Source of the DNA: an uncultured Muribaculaceae bacterium
GTDB lineage: Bacteria; Bacteroidota; Bacteroidia; Bacteroidales; Muribaculaceae
DNA length: 12,205 bases
NCBI GenBank assembly: GCA_947644475.1
Contig: CANRZQ010000054.1
Span: forward strand, 1-12,205
Direction: 5' to 3'
The position numbers and the translations under genes are program-made. Within the stretch, counting starts at the first letter, position 1. Each line of letters opens with the position of its first letter. Positions 1-6,902 of the stretch are shown piece after piece. The notes below the pieces were generated by a model. It saw only the letters and a list, made by a program, of their open reading frames with translations. It was not told the DNA's origin and ran no database searches.

Positions 1-845
1 CAATAATCATTATCAGAATAATTTTGAAAAGCATTTATTTCATATTTGAACCCATTGCGTAGGGTCTGACCGAAATTGACATACGATTTATGGGTGTTGA
101 AAGAACCGAATGAATACGACGCATCAACAAACCATCGCCTTTGGCGGCGTGGAGTCACTATATTTATTACACCACCTATGGCATCCGCTCCAAAGCCTAC
201 CGGAACTACGCCTCGATAAACTTCAATGCGGTCGGCAAAATTGACCGGGATATTGTTCAATCCGAAAGAACTTCCAACGCCTTCCTGTGGAACGCCGTCG
301 ATAAACACTTTGACGTGTTTACCACTGAAACCATCCATTGTCACAGCCATATCAGATCCGACACCCCCACTCTCTCTGATTTTCATGCCGGGAGCCTTAT
401 TCAAGGCCTCACTCAGGGTCTTTGTAGTATTCCTCAATTCTCCGGTATTGACAGCAGTGGCATTATATGCCGAGTTTTTAACTTTGCTGAGAGGGTTTCC
501 AACGACTATAACCTCGGCAAGTTGAGTGGCGGGCTTTAATTTCACATTCAGCTTCTCGCGTTCATTGGACTTGATTTTCACCTTTGCTTCATGTTTCTCA
601 AAACCGACCGAAGAAAAGACTATCGTGTAATCACCGGCAGGAGCCGATATGTGATACAGTCCTTTTTCATTGGTAGAACAAGATAGCGAAGTGCCTTTTA
701 GAAACACCGTCGCATAATCTATCGGCTCTCCATCAAGAGATAGAACCTTACCTGAAATCATACCTTTGTCACCGGCAGCATAAGATATTGCCGCCGTTGA
801 AAACATTGTAATGAAACACACTAAATATTTCTTCCAAATTGCCAT
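1..845 (-). CDS. TonB-dependent outer-membrane receptor, N-terminal part (runs off left edge)
   Basis: Reading leftwards from the ATG at 845-843 gives 281 open codons to the window edge, so the C-terminal beta-barrel is missing. Residues 1-24 form a signal peptide (basic start, hydrophobic core, ending SYAAGD). Residues about 29-104 are a carboxypeptidase-regulatory-like (CarboxypepD_reg) beta-sandwich, with the typical ISGKV, DYATVFLKG and SSVGFE motifs. An EVIVVG stretch (111-116) follows, and then a plug domain with SEALNKAPGM (145-154), VFIDGVP (180-186), RIEVYRGV (206-213) and GADAIGGVINIVTP (219-232). The family imports iron complexes, cobalamin or other ligands across the outer membrane using TonB energy. 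The plug resembles CirA/FepA-type receptors more than SusC, but the substrate cannot be told. It lies 193 bp downstream of the RND gene on the same strand and has its own promoter-like element, so co-transcription is uncertain. Confidence 0.93.
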   Translation of the reverse strand, partial: MAIWKKYLVCFITMFSTAAISYAAGDKGMISGKVLSLDGEPIDYATVFLKGTSLSCSTNEKGLYHISAPAGDYTIVFSSVGFEKHEAKVKIKSNEREKLNVKLKPATQLAEVIVVGNPLSKVKNSAYNATAVNTGELRNTTKTLSEALNKAPGMKIRESGGVGSDMAVTMDGFSGKHVKVFIDGVPQEGVGSSFGLNNIPVNFADRIEVYRGVVPVGFGADAIGGVINIVTPRRQRRWFVDASYSFGSFNTHKSYVNFGQTLRNGFKYEINAFQNYSDNDY

Positions 846-866
846 GAATATATCTGTTTTAGACTG

Positions 867-894
867 CAAAGTTCGGAAGGTTAATTAAGGCAAA
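867..894 (-). promoter_or_regulatory. Possible Bacteroidetes-type promoter for the TonB receptor gene
   Basis: On the minus strand GAACTTTG (874-867) matches the Bacteroidetes -7 consensus TAnnTTTG at seven of eight positions. A TTTG (894-891) lies 16 bases upstream as a possible -33 element. It would give a leader of roughly 15 bases before the ATG at 845. The match is imperfect, so this is a moderate prediction. Confidence 0.4.
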
Positions 895-940
895 AAATAC
901 CTAAATGTTGGTACTTGATTGCATAATACACTATGAACTA

Positions 941-952
941 TGTGTTTACACA
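941..952. promoter_or_regulatory. Short near-perfect palindrome, possible operator
   Basis: TGTGT-TT-ACACA is an inverted repeat of two 5-base arms with a 2-base centre. It lies in the intergenic space about 50-75 bases upstream of the predicted TonB-receptor promoter. Dyads of this form are typical of helix-turn-helix dimer sites, including CRP/FNR-like ones. A 12-base palindrome can also occur by chance, and no regulator is identified. Confidence 0.2.
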
Positions 953-1002
953 ATCGTCCGCCCCTTCAAAAAAATGGCAGACGACATATTATCGAGGGCG
1001 AA

Positions 1003-1025
1003 TGTATCCAATACCGATGGACACA
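1003..1025 (-). terminator. Weak hairpin just after the RND gene
   Basis: Fourteen bases past the RND stop, the minus-strand RNA can pair UGUGUCC (1025-1019) with GGAUACA (1009-1003) using one G-U pair and a 9-base loop. The plus-strand RNA would have an A-C mismatch at that position, so the hairpin favours minus-strand transcripts. No U-run follows, so it is a weak or factor-dependent terminator at best. Confidence 0.25.
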
Positions 1026-1038
1026 ATAATCAATATCA

Positions 1039-4000
1039 TTATTTTTGCATCGCTTTTACCCTCCTTTTGGGTATAATGCGTTCATGGAGATATTGGAATA
1101 TGACGAAGAAAACAGGAACCATAAAAAGCAACGCGAGTGTGCCGAAGAGCAATCCGCCAACCGTCCCGACTCCAACTGAAATATTGCCATTGGCCCCAAC
1201 TCCTGATGCAAACATAAGCGGCAACATGCCGAACACCATTGTCGCAGAGGTCATGATGATTGGCCTGAAACGTGCTTTTGCTGCTGAGATTGCAGATGCG
1301 ACAAGTCCCATCCCTTCTTTTCTTCGCGCTGTGGCATATTCCGTCAGCAGGATTGCTGTTTTGGCAAGCAATCCTATCAACATGATTAGTCCTATCTGCA
1401 TGTAGATATTGTTTTCAAGTCCCCACCACCGGGCAAAAAGAAAACTTCCCGCCAGGCCCATAGGCACAGCCGCTATCACGGCCAAAGGCACTGTCAGGCT
1501 TTCATATAAAGCACATAATATAAGATATATAAACGCAAGGCAAATGCTGAAGACAATTACGGTGGTATTACCCGTTGATGATTCTTCCCTTGACATTCCT
1601 CCAAATTCGTATCCAAATCCCGAAGGCAGGCATTTTCCCGCCACTTCTTTTATGGCATTGATAGCCTCGCCCGAACTGTATCCCTCTCCTTGCTCACCAA
1701 ATACAGATATCGATGGGAACAGGTTGAACCGGGAAAGACTCTCGGAGCCATAAACCCTTGTCAATGTAACAAAATTCTCAATCGGAGCCATTTGCCCCGA
1801 CGCCGACCTTACAAACATGCTTCTGAGCGATTCCGTGTCAAGGCGGCTCCCCGGATCGGCCTGGACCATCACCCTGTACAATTTGGTAAATCTGTTGAGA
1901 TTGGAAGAATAACTGCCTCCCACATATCCGGATAAAGTAGAGAGGACATCCGACGGAGACACATTCATTTGAAGACACCTCACGGCATCCACCTCTACCA
2001 TATACTGCGGATACTTGGTGTCAAATGTTGTGTATGCCCGCGAAATTTCCGGACGCATATTCAAGGAGTCGATAAATGCGCGTGTAACCCGAAGCAACTC
2101 ATCGGTCGTGGTTCCTGAGCGATCCTGCACATAGAGTTCAAAACCGCTGCCAGTCCCATATCCGGAAATCATCGGCGATTGGGACACTCTGATTTGAGCC
2201 GACGATATGGAGGCGGTGCGCCTGTATATTTCACGGATTACGGAATTGATGTCTTGCCCGTCGCCTTTACGCTCACTCCAATCACGCAGCCTGATGCTGA
2301 AAGAGCCTGCCGATGCCGATTGGTCGTGACGGGCATTCTTTCCTGTCACCCGTGAATAGATATTTATTTCAGGTATATCCTTGATAGCGTCCTCAACTTC
2401 GTCCATAACACGTTCTGTCTCCGCAAGGTTACTGCCGGGCGCGACCTGTATGTTCAGGCTGAGAGTGCCCATATCCTCCTGTGGCACAAGTCCTGTTTTA
2501 GCAGTGGACATCAACCATACCAAACCGATTGCGGAAATGGCGAACAAAGCAATTACAATCCCGCGGTTTTTGAACAAAAACACAACGCCACCTTTGTACA
2601 TGGCTGTTACGGTTGTGAATGATTTGTCAAAGGCATAGTTAAAGCGATCTGCAAAGGATGATTTTACAGATGCTCCCTTTCCCGGACGCATCAGCAAGGC
2701 ACTTAATGCCGGACATAGTGTCATTGCATTTATAAGAGATATTCCAACGGCAACAGCCATGGTCAAACCGAATTGCTTATAGAATGTGCCGGAAGTTCCG
2801 CCCATAAAGCATACCGGAATAAACACTGCCATAAACACAACTGTCGTGGTAATCAATGCCGCTGAAAGTCCGCCCATTGCGGCAACAGTCGCCTGATAAG
2901 CGTCATCTTCTCCTTCATCAAATTTAGCCTGCACCGCTTCGACCACCACCACGGAGTCATCAACCACCGTACCGATTACAAGCACAATGGCAAACAGCGT
3001 GAGCATGTTCAATGTAAACCCTACGGCATATATAAATGCAAAAGTCCCGACAAGGGATACAATTATGGATAACGCCGGTATTAAAGTGGCTCTGAAATCG
3101 TGAAGGAACAAATACACCACCAGCACAACCAATATCAGGGCAATAATCAATGTCTCTATAACCTTTGCGATTGAAGCATCCAAAAAGTCTTTTGTGCTTG
3201 AAATATCGGTCAGGACCATTCCGTAGGGCAGCCCGTCCCTGAGTTCATCAAGAGTCTTGTCTATCTCCTTTATCACCTCATTGGCATTCGAGCCGGCGGT
3301 CTGGGCAATCATAGCATTGGCTCCGGGATGCCCGTCGGTTTCACTGATCATAGCGTAATTGACCGAGCCAAGTTCAACAGTCGCTATATCCCTAAGCCGC
3401 AGAACACTTCCATCCGGCAAAGCCCTTACAACCAGATTCTCGTATTCGGAGGCATCCTCATATCGCCCACGGTATTTTAATACATACTGGAACGTGTTCA
3501 TAGACTCAGCCCCGAGTGTTCCGGTAGGAGACTCGATGTTTTGCTCGGCAAGGACCTTGTCAATATCCGCGGGGACCAATCCATATTGTGACATTGTGGC
3601 CGGGTCAAGCCATATTCTCATGGCATATTCCGCACTGAAAATGTTTACCTCGCCCACGCCCGTTATTCGGGAAATCTGTGGCTCGATATTGATTTTCATA
3701 TAGTTGGTCAGGAATTTTGAATCGTATGTGTCATTTGGACTATACAATGTTATCGACTTCAAAGTGCTGTTCTGGCGTTTTCTCACAGTCACACCGCTCT
3801 TTGTCACCTCAGCAGGAAGAAGACCCTGTGCGGAGGCAACACGGTTTTGCACGTTCACGACAGCCATGTCTGCATCTGTGCCCTGTTTGAAATAGATTGT
3901 GATTGAGGCTGTTCCGGTATTGGTCGCGGTAGATGTCATATACATCATATCCTCCACTCCATTCAGCGATTCTTCAAGCGGCACAATCACACTTTTCATC

Positions 4001-4173
4001 ACTGTCTCAGCGTTGGCACCCGTATATGATGCCTGAACCCTTACTGTTGGAGGCGCGATATCGGGAAACTGCTCAATCGGCAGCTGGACAAGCCCGAGAA
4101 TTCCGAGAATCACTATCAGCACTGAAATTACGCCTGCAAGAATAGGGCGGTCTATGAATGTCTTTACTGTCAT
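1039..4173 (-). CDS. RND-family multidrug efflux pump, AcrB/HAE1 type
   Basis: This inner-membrane proton antiporter has 1044 residues, the usual length for the family (AcrB is about 1049). The N-terminal TM1 segment with FIDRP (6-10) leads into LVQLPIEQFPDIAPPTV (28-44), the classic start of HAE1 pumps. TM4 carries the proton-relay aspartates in GTVVDDSVVVVE (D405, D406). TM10 carries the relay lysine in GLLAKTAILL (K938), and RPIIMTS (970-976) follows. These are the counterparts of AcrB D407/D408 and K940. The two large periplasmic porter loops (about 30-335 and 560-865) and twelve TM segments are intact with no frameshift. RND pumps normally work with a periplasmic adaptor and an outer-membrane channel. 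No adaptor gene lies beside this one: upstream is a divergent two-component operon and downstream a TonB receptor. The nearest channel gene is at 6903 in another operon. Substrates are unknown. Confidence 0.96.
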   Translation of the reverse strand: MTVKTFIDRPILAGVISVLIVILGILGLVQLPIEQFPDIAPPTVRVQASYTGANAETVMKSVIVPLEESLNGVEDMMYMTSTATNTGTASITIYFKQGTDADMAVVNVQNRVASAQGLLPAEVTKSGVTVRKRQNSTLKSITLYSPNDTYDSKFLTNYMKINIEPQISRITGVGEVNIFSAEYAMRIWLDPATMSQYGLVPADIDKVLAEQNIESPTGTLGAESMNTFQYVLKYRGRYEDASEYENLVVRALPDGSVLRLRDIATVELGSVNYAMISETDGHPGANAMIAQTAGSNANEVIKEIDKTLDELRDGLPYGMVLTDISSTKDFLDASIAKVIETLIIALILVVLVVYLFLHDFRATLIPALSIIVSLVGTFAFIYAVGFTLNMLTLFAIVLVIGTVVDDSVVVVEAVQAKFDEGEDDAYQATVAAMGGLSAALITTTVVFMAVFIPVCFMGGTSGTFYKQFGLTMAVAVGISLINAMTLCPALSALLMRPGKGASVKSSFADRFNYAFDKSFTTVTAMYKGGVVFLFKNRGIVIALFAISAIGLVWLMSTAKTGLVPQEDMGTLSLNIQVAPGSNLAETERVMDEVEDAIKDIPEINIYSRVTGKNARHDQSASAGSFSIRLRDWSERKGDGQDINSVIREIYRRTASISSAQIRVSQSPMISGYGTGSGFELYVQDRSGTTTDELLRVTRAFIDSLNMRPEISRAYTTFDTKYPQYMVEVDAVRCLQMNVSPSDVLSTLSGYVGGSYSSNLNRFTKLYRVMVQADPGSRLDTESLRSMFVRSASGQMAPIENFVTLTRVYGSESLSRFNLFPSISVFGEQGEGYSSGEAINAIKEVAGKCLPSGFGYEFGGMSREESSTGNTTVIVFSICLAFIYLILCALYESLTVPLAVIAAVPMGLAGSFLFARWWGLENNIYMQIGLIMLIGLLAKTAILLTEYATARRKEGMGLVASAISAAKARFRPIIMTSATMVFGMLPLMFASGVGANGNISVGVGTVGGLLFGTLALLFMVPVFFVIFQYLHERIIPKRRVKAMQK

Positions 4174-4193
4174 GTTTCGTTTGGATTTTGAAG

Positions 4194-4201
4194 CAAATTT
4201 A
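4194..4201 (-). promoter_or_regulatory. Predicted -7 promoter element for the RND gene
   Basis: Minus-strand TAAATTTG (4201-4194) fits the Bacteroidetes -7 consensus TAnnTTTG exactly. It would start transcription roughly 15 bases before the ATG at 4173. No clear TTG-type -33 element is visible at the right distance, which would suit a promoter needing an activator such as the divergent LytTR regulator (inference). Confidence 0.5.
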
Positions 4202-4276
4202 AGTCATTAAACCTTAGTCGGGAATAGCCGTCTTATTAGAAAATGACTAACTGCGCAGATGTGGTGGCGAACGGCT
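4202..4276. repeat. Nested inverted repeats in the divergent RND / kinase promoter region
   Basis: Three short inverted-repeat pairs occupy the 171-bp divergent gap. AGTCATT (4202-4208) pairs with AATGACT (4242-4248), TTAGTC (4214-4219) with GACTAA (4245-4250), and AGCCGT (4226-4231) with ACGGCT (4271-4276). They sit between the two predicted promoters, where a shared operator would be expected. They do not form the spaced direct repeats usual for LytTR regulators, so whether they are binding sites is open. Confidence 0.3.
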
Positions 4277-4309
4277 GTCAATCACACACTCTATTAGATA
4301 TAAAAGCAT

Positions 4310-4317
4310 TAACTTTG
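4310..4317 (+). promoter_or_regulatory. Predicted -7 promoter element for the two-component operon
   Basis: TAACTTTG matches the Bacteroidetes -7 consensus TAnnTTTG exactly and is followed by the common CAT context. It predicts a leader of about 20 bases before the ATG at 4345. A -33 TTG is not obvious. Confidence 0.55.
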
Positions 4318-4344
4318 CATTTGTAATTCCAACGCATTTGTCAC

Positions 4345-5358
4345 ATGAAGAATGTGTCCATATACATAGACCTCGTGTTCTGCCTGATTGTATTGCCGGT
4401 TATGGTGATGATATTTCCGGTGGAACGGTGGTTCCACAATTTCCAATGGTATGTCATTACTGTTGGCTTTTGGCTCTACGCGCTGTATTTCTTAAACCGC
4501 ATATTCACCGTTCCGGCGTTATTCCGCGCAAAGAAAAGCCGCTGGGCGGGAATTGTTATGATTTTGGGCTCATTTGGAATTACTTACATGCTCACACAAA
4601 TCAGCCTGTATATACCCAAGCCCAATGTCCACGACGAGGGCATAGTGAGGATATTCCCATCGATTCAGCAATACCAGCAGGCTGTTTGGTCGCTCTTCAT
4701 GATTGTCGAGGCTTTCAGTTTTGCGATAGGGCTGCTGACGCAGGCCAATTTACAGAAGGCCCGCCGCAGAGCCGTGGAAGCCGAGCGAGATAAAGCGGAG
4801 ATTGAGTTGTATAAGGCGCAAATAAAGCCTCATTTCATGTTCAATACCCTTAATTCTTTATACGGACTTTTCCTTACTCACGACGGCAAGGCATTGGAGT
4901 CTTTGGAAAAGTACATATCAATGCTCCGTTATATACATACAACATCAATGAGGGATTTTGTCGCCATATCGGAGGAAGCCGACTATATCAGGCAATATGT
5001 CGCCTTGCAGTCATTGAGGCTAAATGAGATGACTTCCGTGAAAATGAATATCGACATTGAAAACGACATCCTGCAAATCCCACCTATGCTGTTGGTGACT
5101 TTTGTTGAAAACTGTTTCAAGCACGGAATATCTCCTGTCGAGAAAAGCATAATTTCAATATCTATAAAAGAACGAAACGGAAATTTGGAATTTTCCACTG
5201 ACAACCGCATATTTCCTGTGAAACGGATAGGCGAACATATGGGCATTGAAAACTGCCGCAAGCGTCTTGAACTTCTTTATCCTGGAAAACATGTGATGAC
5301 CTGCGACAGCGACGGGACATTTTATCGTGTGAAACTTTGCATAAATCTGTCGGTATGA
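4345..5358 (+). CDS. Membrane sensor histidine kinase, LytS/YehU-like (His_kinase family)
   Basis: The protein has 337 residues. Four TM helices fill the N-terminal half (about 7-26, 34-52, 67-89 and 113-132) with little extracytoplasmic loop apart from about 90-112. A charged, coiled-coil-like linker follows (about 134-158). The phosphoacceptor region IKPHFMFNTLNSLYGLF (160-176) is the signature of the LytS/YehU kinases, with His163 as the predicted phosphorylation site. The ATP-binding part shows PPMLLVTFVENCFKHG (246-261; N-box Asn256) and a G-box GEHMGIEN (296-303). The second ATP-binding motif is weak (STDNRIF, 284-290), as is common in this family. The stop codon overlaps the start of the response regulator (ATGA at 5355-5358), so the two are surely a cognate pair. 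The sensed signal is unknown; the compact membrane sensor suggests an envelope or membrane stimulus (inference). Confidence 0.94.
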   Translation: MKNVSIYIDLVFCLIVLPVMVMIFPVERWFHNFQWYVITVGFWLYALYFLNRIFTVPALFRAKKSRWAGIVMILGSFGITYMLTQISLYIPKPNVHDEGIVRIFPSIQQYQQAVWSLFMIVEAFSFAIGLLTQANLQKARRRAVEAERDKAEIELYKAQIKPHFMFNTLNSLYGLFLTHDGKALESLEKYISMLRYIHTTSMRDFVAISEEADYIRQYVALQSLRLNEMTSVKMNIDIENDILQIPPMLLVTFVENCFKHGISPVEKSIISISIKERNGNLEFSTDNRIFPVKRIGEHMGIENCRKRLELLYPGKHVMTCDSDGTFYRVKLCINLSV

Positions 5359-6056
5359 TTAAGTGTGTGGCAATAGATGATGAGCCGATTGCATTAAGCA
5401 TCATTATGGAATATTGCAATAGGCATGGCGGGATTGAACTCAAATGTTTCACATCTCCCATCGCGGGCATGGATTATGTCAAGGCTACCAACCCTGATAT
5501 TGTTTTCCTTGATATTGAAATGAACTCACACAACGGTGTGACCTTGGCCAAGGAGTTGCCGGAAGGCTCATGCCTGATTTTTACTACGGCATATGCCGGT
5601 TATGCCCTCGACGGGTTCAATGTGGATGCGGTGGATTTTCTGCACAAGCCAATTTTCTATCCCCGCTTTGAAAAGGCAATGGCAAAAGCCGGGATATTCA
5701 TTCAGCACAAAAACACGGAGCCTTCCACCAGGTGTATCACCCTGAAAGCGGAGCATAAAAACGTAGTTGTAAACTTAAACGATGTAATAGTAATAGAGGC
5801 GATGGACAACTATGTAAAGATTTTCAGAAAGGATATGCCCACAGTTGTATCTCAGATTACAATGAAGGAAATTGAAGCCATGCTTCCCGATGACTGTTTT
5901 GTGAGAATACACAGGTCTTTTATAATATCGATTCCGTCTATTGAAAGATTTTCAAACAGGACTGTTTATCTTCATAATTTTCCACGCCCAATTCCTGTCG
6001 GAAGAAAGTATATCCCTGTATTCAATAACTTGAACAATATAATTCAAATAAAATAA
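5355..6056 (+). CDS. LytTR-family response regulator
   Basis: The protein has 233 residues. The receiver domain (1-115) has the acidic pair D8/D9 in AIDDEP, phosphoacceptor D53 in VFLDIEM, T78 in IFTTAYAGYAL and K98 in DFLHKP, all the residues needed for phosphotransfer. The LytTR DNA-binding domain (about 125-228) shows VIVIEAMDNYVKIF (144-157), CFVRIHRSFIIS and a terminal VGRKY motif. An upstream in-frame ATG at 5337 would add six residues. The start at 5355 is preferred because it makes the usual ATGA overlap with the kinase stop and places MIKCVAIDDEP at the family's normal N-terminus. Likely targets are its own operon and the divergent RND gene, with the efflux operon downstream as a further possibility (inference from position). 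Confidence 0.94.
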   Translation: MIKCVAIDDEPIALSIIMEYCNRHGGIELKCFTSPIAGMDYVKATNPDIVFLDIEMNSHNGVTLAKELPEGSCLIFTTAYAGYALDGFNVDAVDFLHKPIFYPRFEKAMAKAGIFIQHKNTEPSTRCITLKAEHKNVVVNLNDVIVIEAMDNYVKIFRKDMPTVVSQITMKEIEAMLPDDCFVRIHRSFIISIPSIERFSNRTVYLHNFPRPIPVGRKYIPVFNNLNNIIQIK

Positions 6057-6062
6057 CTGCAA

Positions 6063-6524
6063 ATGAAGAAATTCTTATTGTTGATGCTCGCCACTATCGC
6101 GGCATCATTATCGGCGACAATGCTTGCCGGTACACCAATCAGCCAATCCGAGTTGCCAAAAGCGGCTCAAACTTTCATCACCAAATACTTTTCAAAAGAC
6201 GGGGTGAGAAAAGTTGAAAAAGACAACGGCCGCAGGGGCATGGAGTACGAGGTCGATTTCATGAGCGGCGCCGAAGTGGAATTTACCTCCGAAGGCGACT
6301 GGAAAGAAGTCAAGGCTTCCCGCGGCACTTCCGTACCATCGGCGATAGTCCCCACAGCCATAGCCAAATATGTGGACACAAACTTCAAAGGGCAGACCAT
6401 AGTGGAGATTTCCCGTAAGCGTGGTGGATACGAGGTGGAACTCTCCAATGGCACCGAACTGAAACTCACCGAGGATGCAAAGCCTATGCAACCGCATAAG
6501 GGAGGCCACGGCCGACGCAGATAA
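6063..6524 (+). CDS. Secreted PepSY-like protein, tandem domain
   Basis: The protein has 153 residues. A signal peptide (1-22: MKK, a hydrophobic core, then SATMLAG) without a lipobox cysteine predicts a soluble periplasmic protein. The rest reads as two copies of the PepSY-like fold (the Bacteroidetes 'putative beta-lactamase-inhibitor-like' family). Copy one spans about 26-83 with a helix LPKAAQTFITKYF and strands MEYEVDFMSGAEVEF and GDWKEV. Copy two spans about 92-140 with VPTAIAKYVDTNF, GGYEVELSNGTELKL and DAKPM. The C-terminus is a basic His/Gly/Arg tail (PHKGGHGRRR). It starts 6 bases after the regulator stop and ends just before a strong terminator, so it is the last gene of the two-component operon. 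A role as accessory or signal-input partner of the kinase is inference; no enzymatic residues are evident. Confidence 0.85.
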   Translation: MKKFLLLMLATIAASLSATMLAGTPISQSELPKAAQTFITKYFSKDGVRKVEKDNGRRGMEYEVDFMSGAEVEFTSEGDWKEVKASRGTSVPSAIVPTAIAKYVDTNFKGQTIVEISRKRGGYEVELSNGTELKLTEDAKPMQPHKGGHGRRR

Positions 6525-6536
6525 AAGACCGGGACA

Positions 6537-6586
6537 GATAAAAAAATGACGGCAAGAGCGCATAATGCTTCTTGCCGTCATTTGTC
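6537..6586 (+). terminator. Strong hairpin terminator after the two-component operon
   Basis: AAATGACGGCAAGA (6544-6557) pairs perfectly over 14 bases with TCTTGCCGTCATTT (6570-6583) around a 12-base loop. An A-run precedes the stem and a short T-rich tail follows, so it could work in both directions. It begins about 20 bases after the PepSY gene stop and separates the two-component operon from the efflux operon. Confidence 0.85.
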
Positions 6587-6672
6587 TGTCAGCCAGCAAA
6601 ATAGGCACCTCACGGCCGGGCGCAGGCATAATTTTTGACACTCGGGTAAAGTGGTTTTTGCGATTTTTTTTG

Positions 6673-6680
6673 TAATTTTG
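6673..6680 (+). promoter_or_regulatory. Predicted -7 promoter element for the efflux operon leader
   Basis: TAATTTTG fits the Bacteroidetes -7 consensus TAnnTTTG exactly and is followed by CAG. It lies about 90 bases after the terminator and about 220 bases before the TolC-like gene, implying a long 5' leader. The TTTTTG at 6655-6660 is closer than the usual -33 spacing, so that element is unclear. Confidence 0.5.
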
Positions 6681-6902
6681 CAGTGCCGTTCACAAAGAGC
6701 GGTGTGTAAATGAGTATAAAAGATATAGCGATAAACGCTGCAATAGCGTATGTGCAGAACTACGCTTTCAAGGAAAAATGGAAGAGCACGGCAGGCGTAG
6801 CCGCGCTCTAAATCTGATTTGATTTCAGAACGGTTGCATACCGTCGGGAGATTGACGGACAGCAACTCATTTTAATTCTTTCACATTTTATCCCCGTTTT
6901 TT
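6681..6902 (+). other. Long structured 5' leader upstream of the TolC-EmrA-EmrB operon
   Basis: This is most of a 378-base stretch without an established gene. It can form several local stems. CCGTT (6686-6690) can pair with AGCGG (6698-6702). CGCT (6736-6739) can pair with either AGCG at 6727-6730 or AGCG at 6745-6748, and AGCGTA (6745-6750) with TACGCT (6761-6766), so these are mutually exclusive. A 9-pair hairpin with one A-C mismatch spans 6783-6809, and CCGTC (6841-6845) pairs with GACGG (6854-6858). It also holds the small ORF at 6710-6811. No known riboswitch, SRP RNA or other RNA family was recognised. Attenuation or translational control of the efflux operon is a hypothesis. Confidence 0.4.
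6710..6811 (+). CDS. Possible 33-residue small ORF / leader peptide
   Basis: The ATG at 6710 opens 33 codons ending with TAA at 6809-6811. The peptide begins MSIKDIAINAAIAYVQNYAF and ends KEKWKSTAGVAAL: an amphipathic, Ala/Ile-rich first half and a basic second half. It starts about 30 bases after the predicted -7 element. Its last codons and stop lie inside the hairpin at 6783-6809, so translation would disturb that fold. No clear ribosome binding site is visible, which is normal for Bacteroidetes and so not informative. The family is not recognised, and an ORF of this length could be chance. Confidence 0.3.
   Translation: MSIKDIAINAAIAYVQNYAFKEKWKSTAGVAAL

Noticed and set aside
141..539. 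Plus-strand ORFs of 132 and 99 residues near the left edge
   Set aside because: The opposite strand encodes a clear TonB receptor plug domain through this whole region.
1..845. SusC-type glycan importer
   Set aside because: The plug motifs fit CirA/FepA-like receptors better and no SusD partner is visible; the downstream side is outside the window, so a polysaccharide locus cannot be claimed.
905..4145. Several plus-strand ORFs (e.g. 905-1405, 1409-1753, 3359-3703) opposite the RND gene
   Set aside because: They are antisense to a complete 1044-residue RND protein with intact motifs and show no family features of their own.
4338..4793. ORF of 151 residues overlapping the kinase N-terminus in another frame
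   Set aside because: The kinase frame gives four TM helices and the complete LytS motif series; the overlapping frame has no coherent features.
5337..5354. Upstream ATG for the response regulator, adding six residues
   Set aside because: The ATG at 5355 overlaps the kinase stop as ATGA and fits the family N-terminus (MIKCVAIDDEP).
6578..6865. Minus-strand ORF of 95 residues in the leader region
   Set aside because: It crosses the promoter and leader, lacks recognisable domains, and has Cys- and Arg-rich composition typical of a chance ORF.
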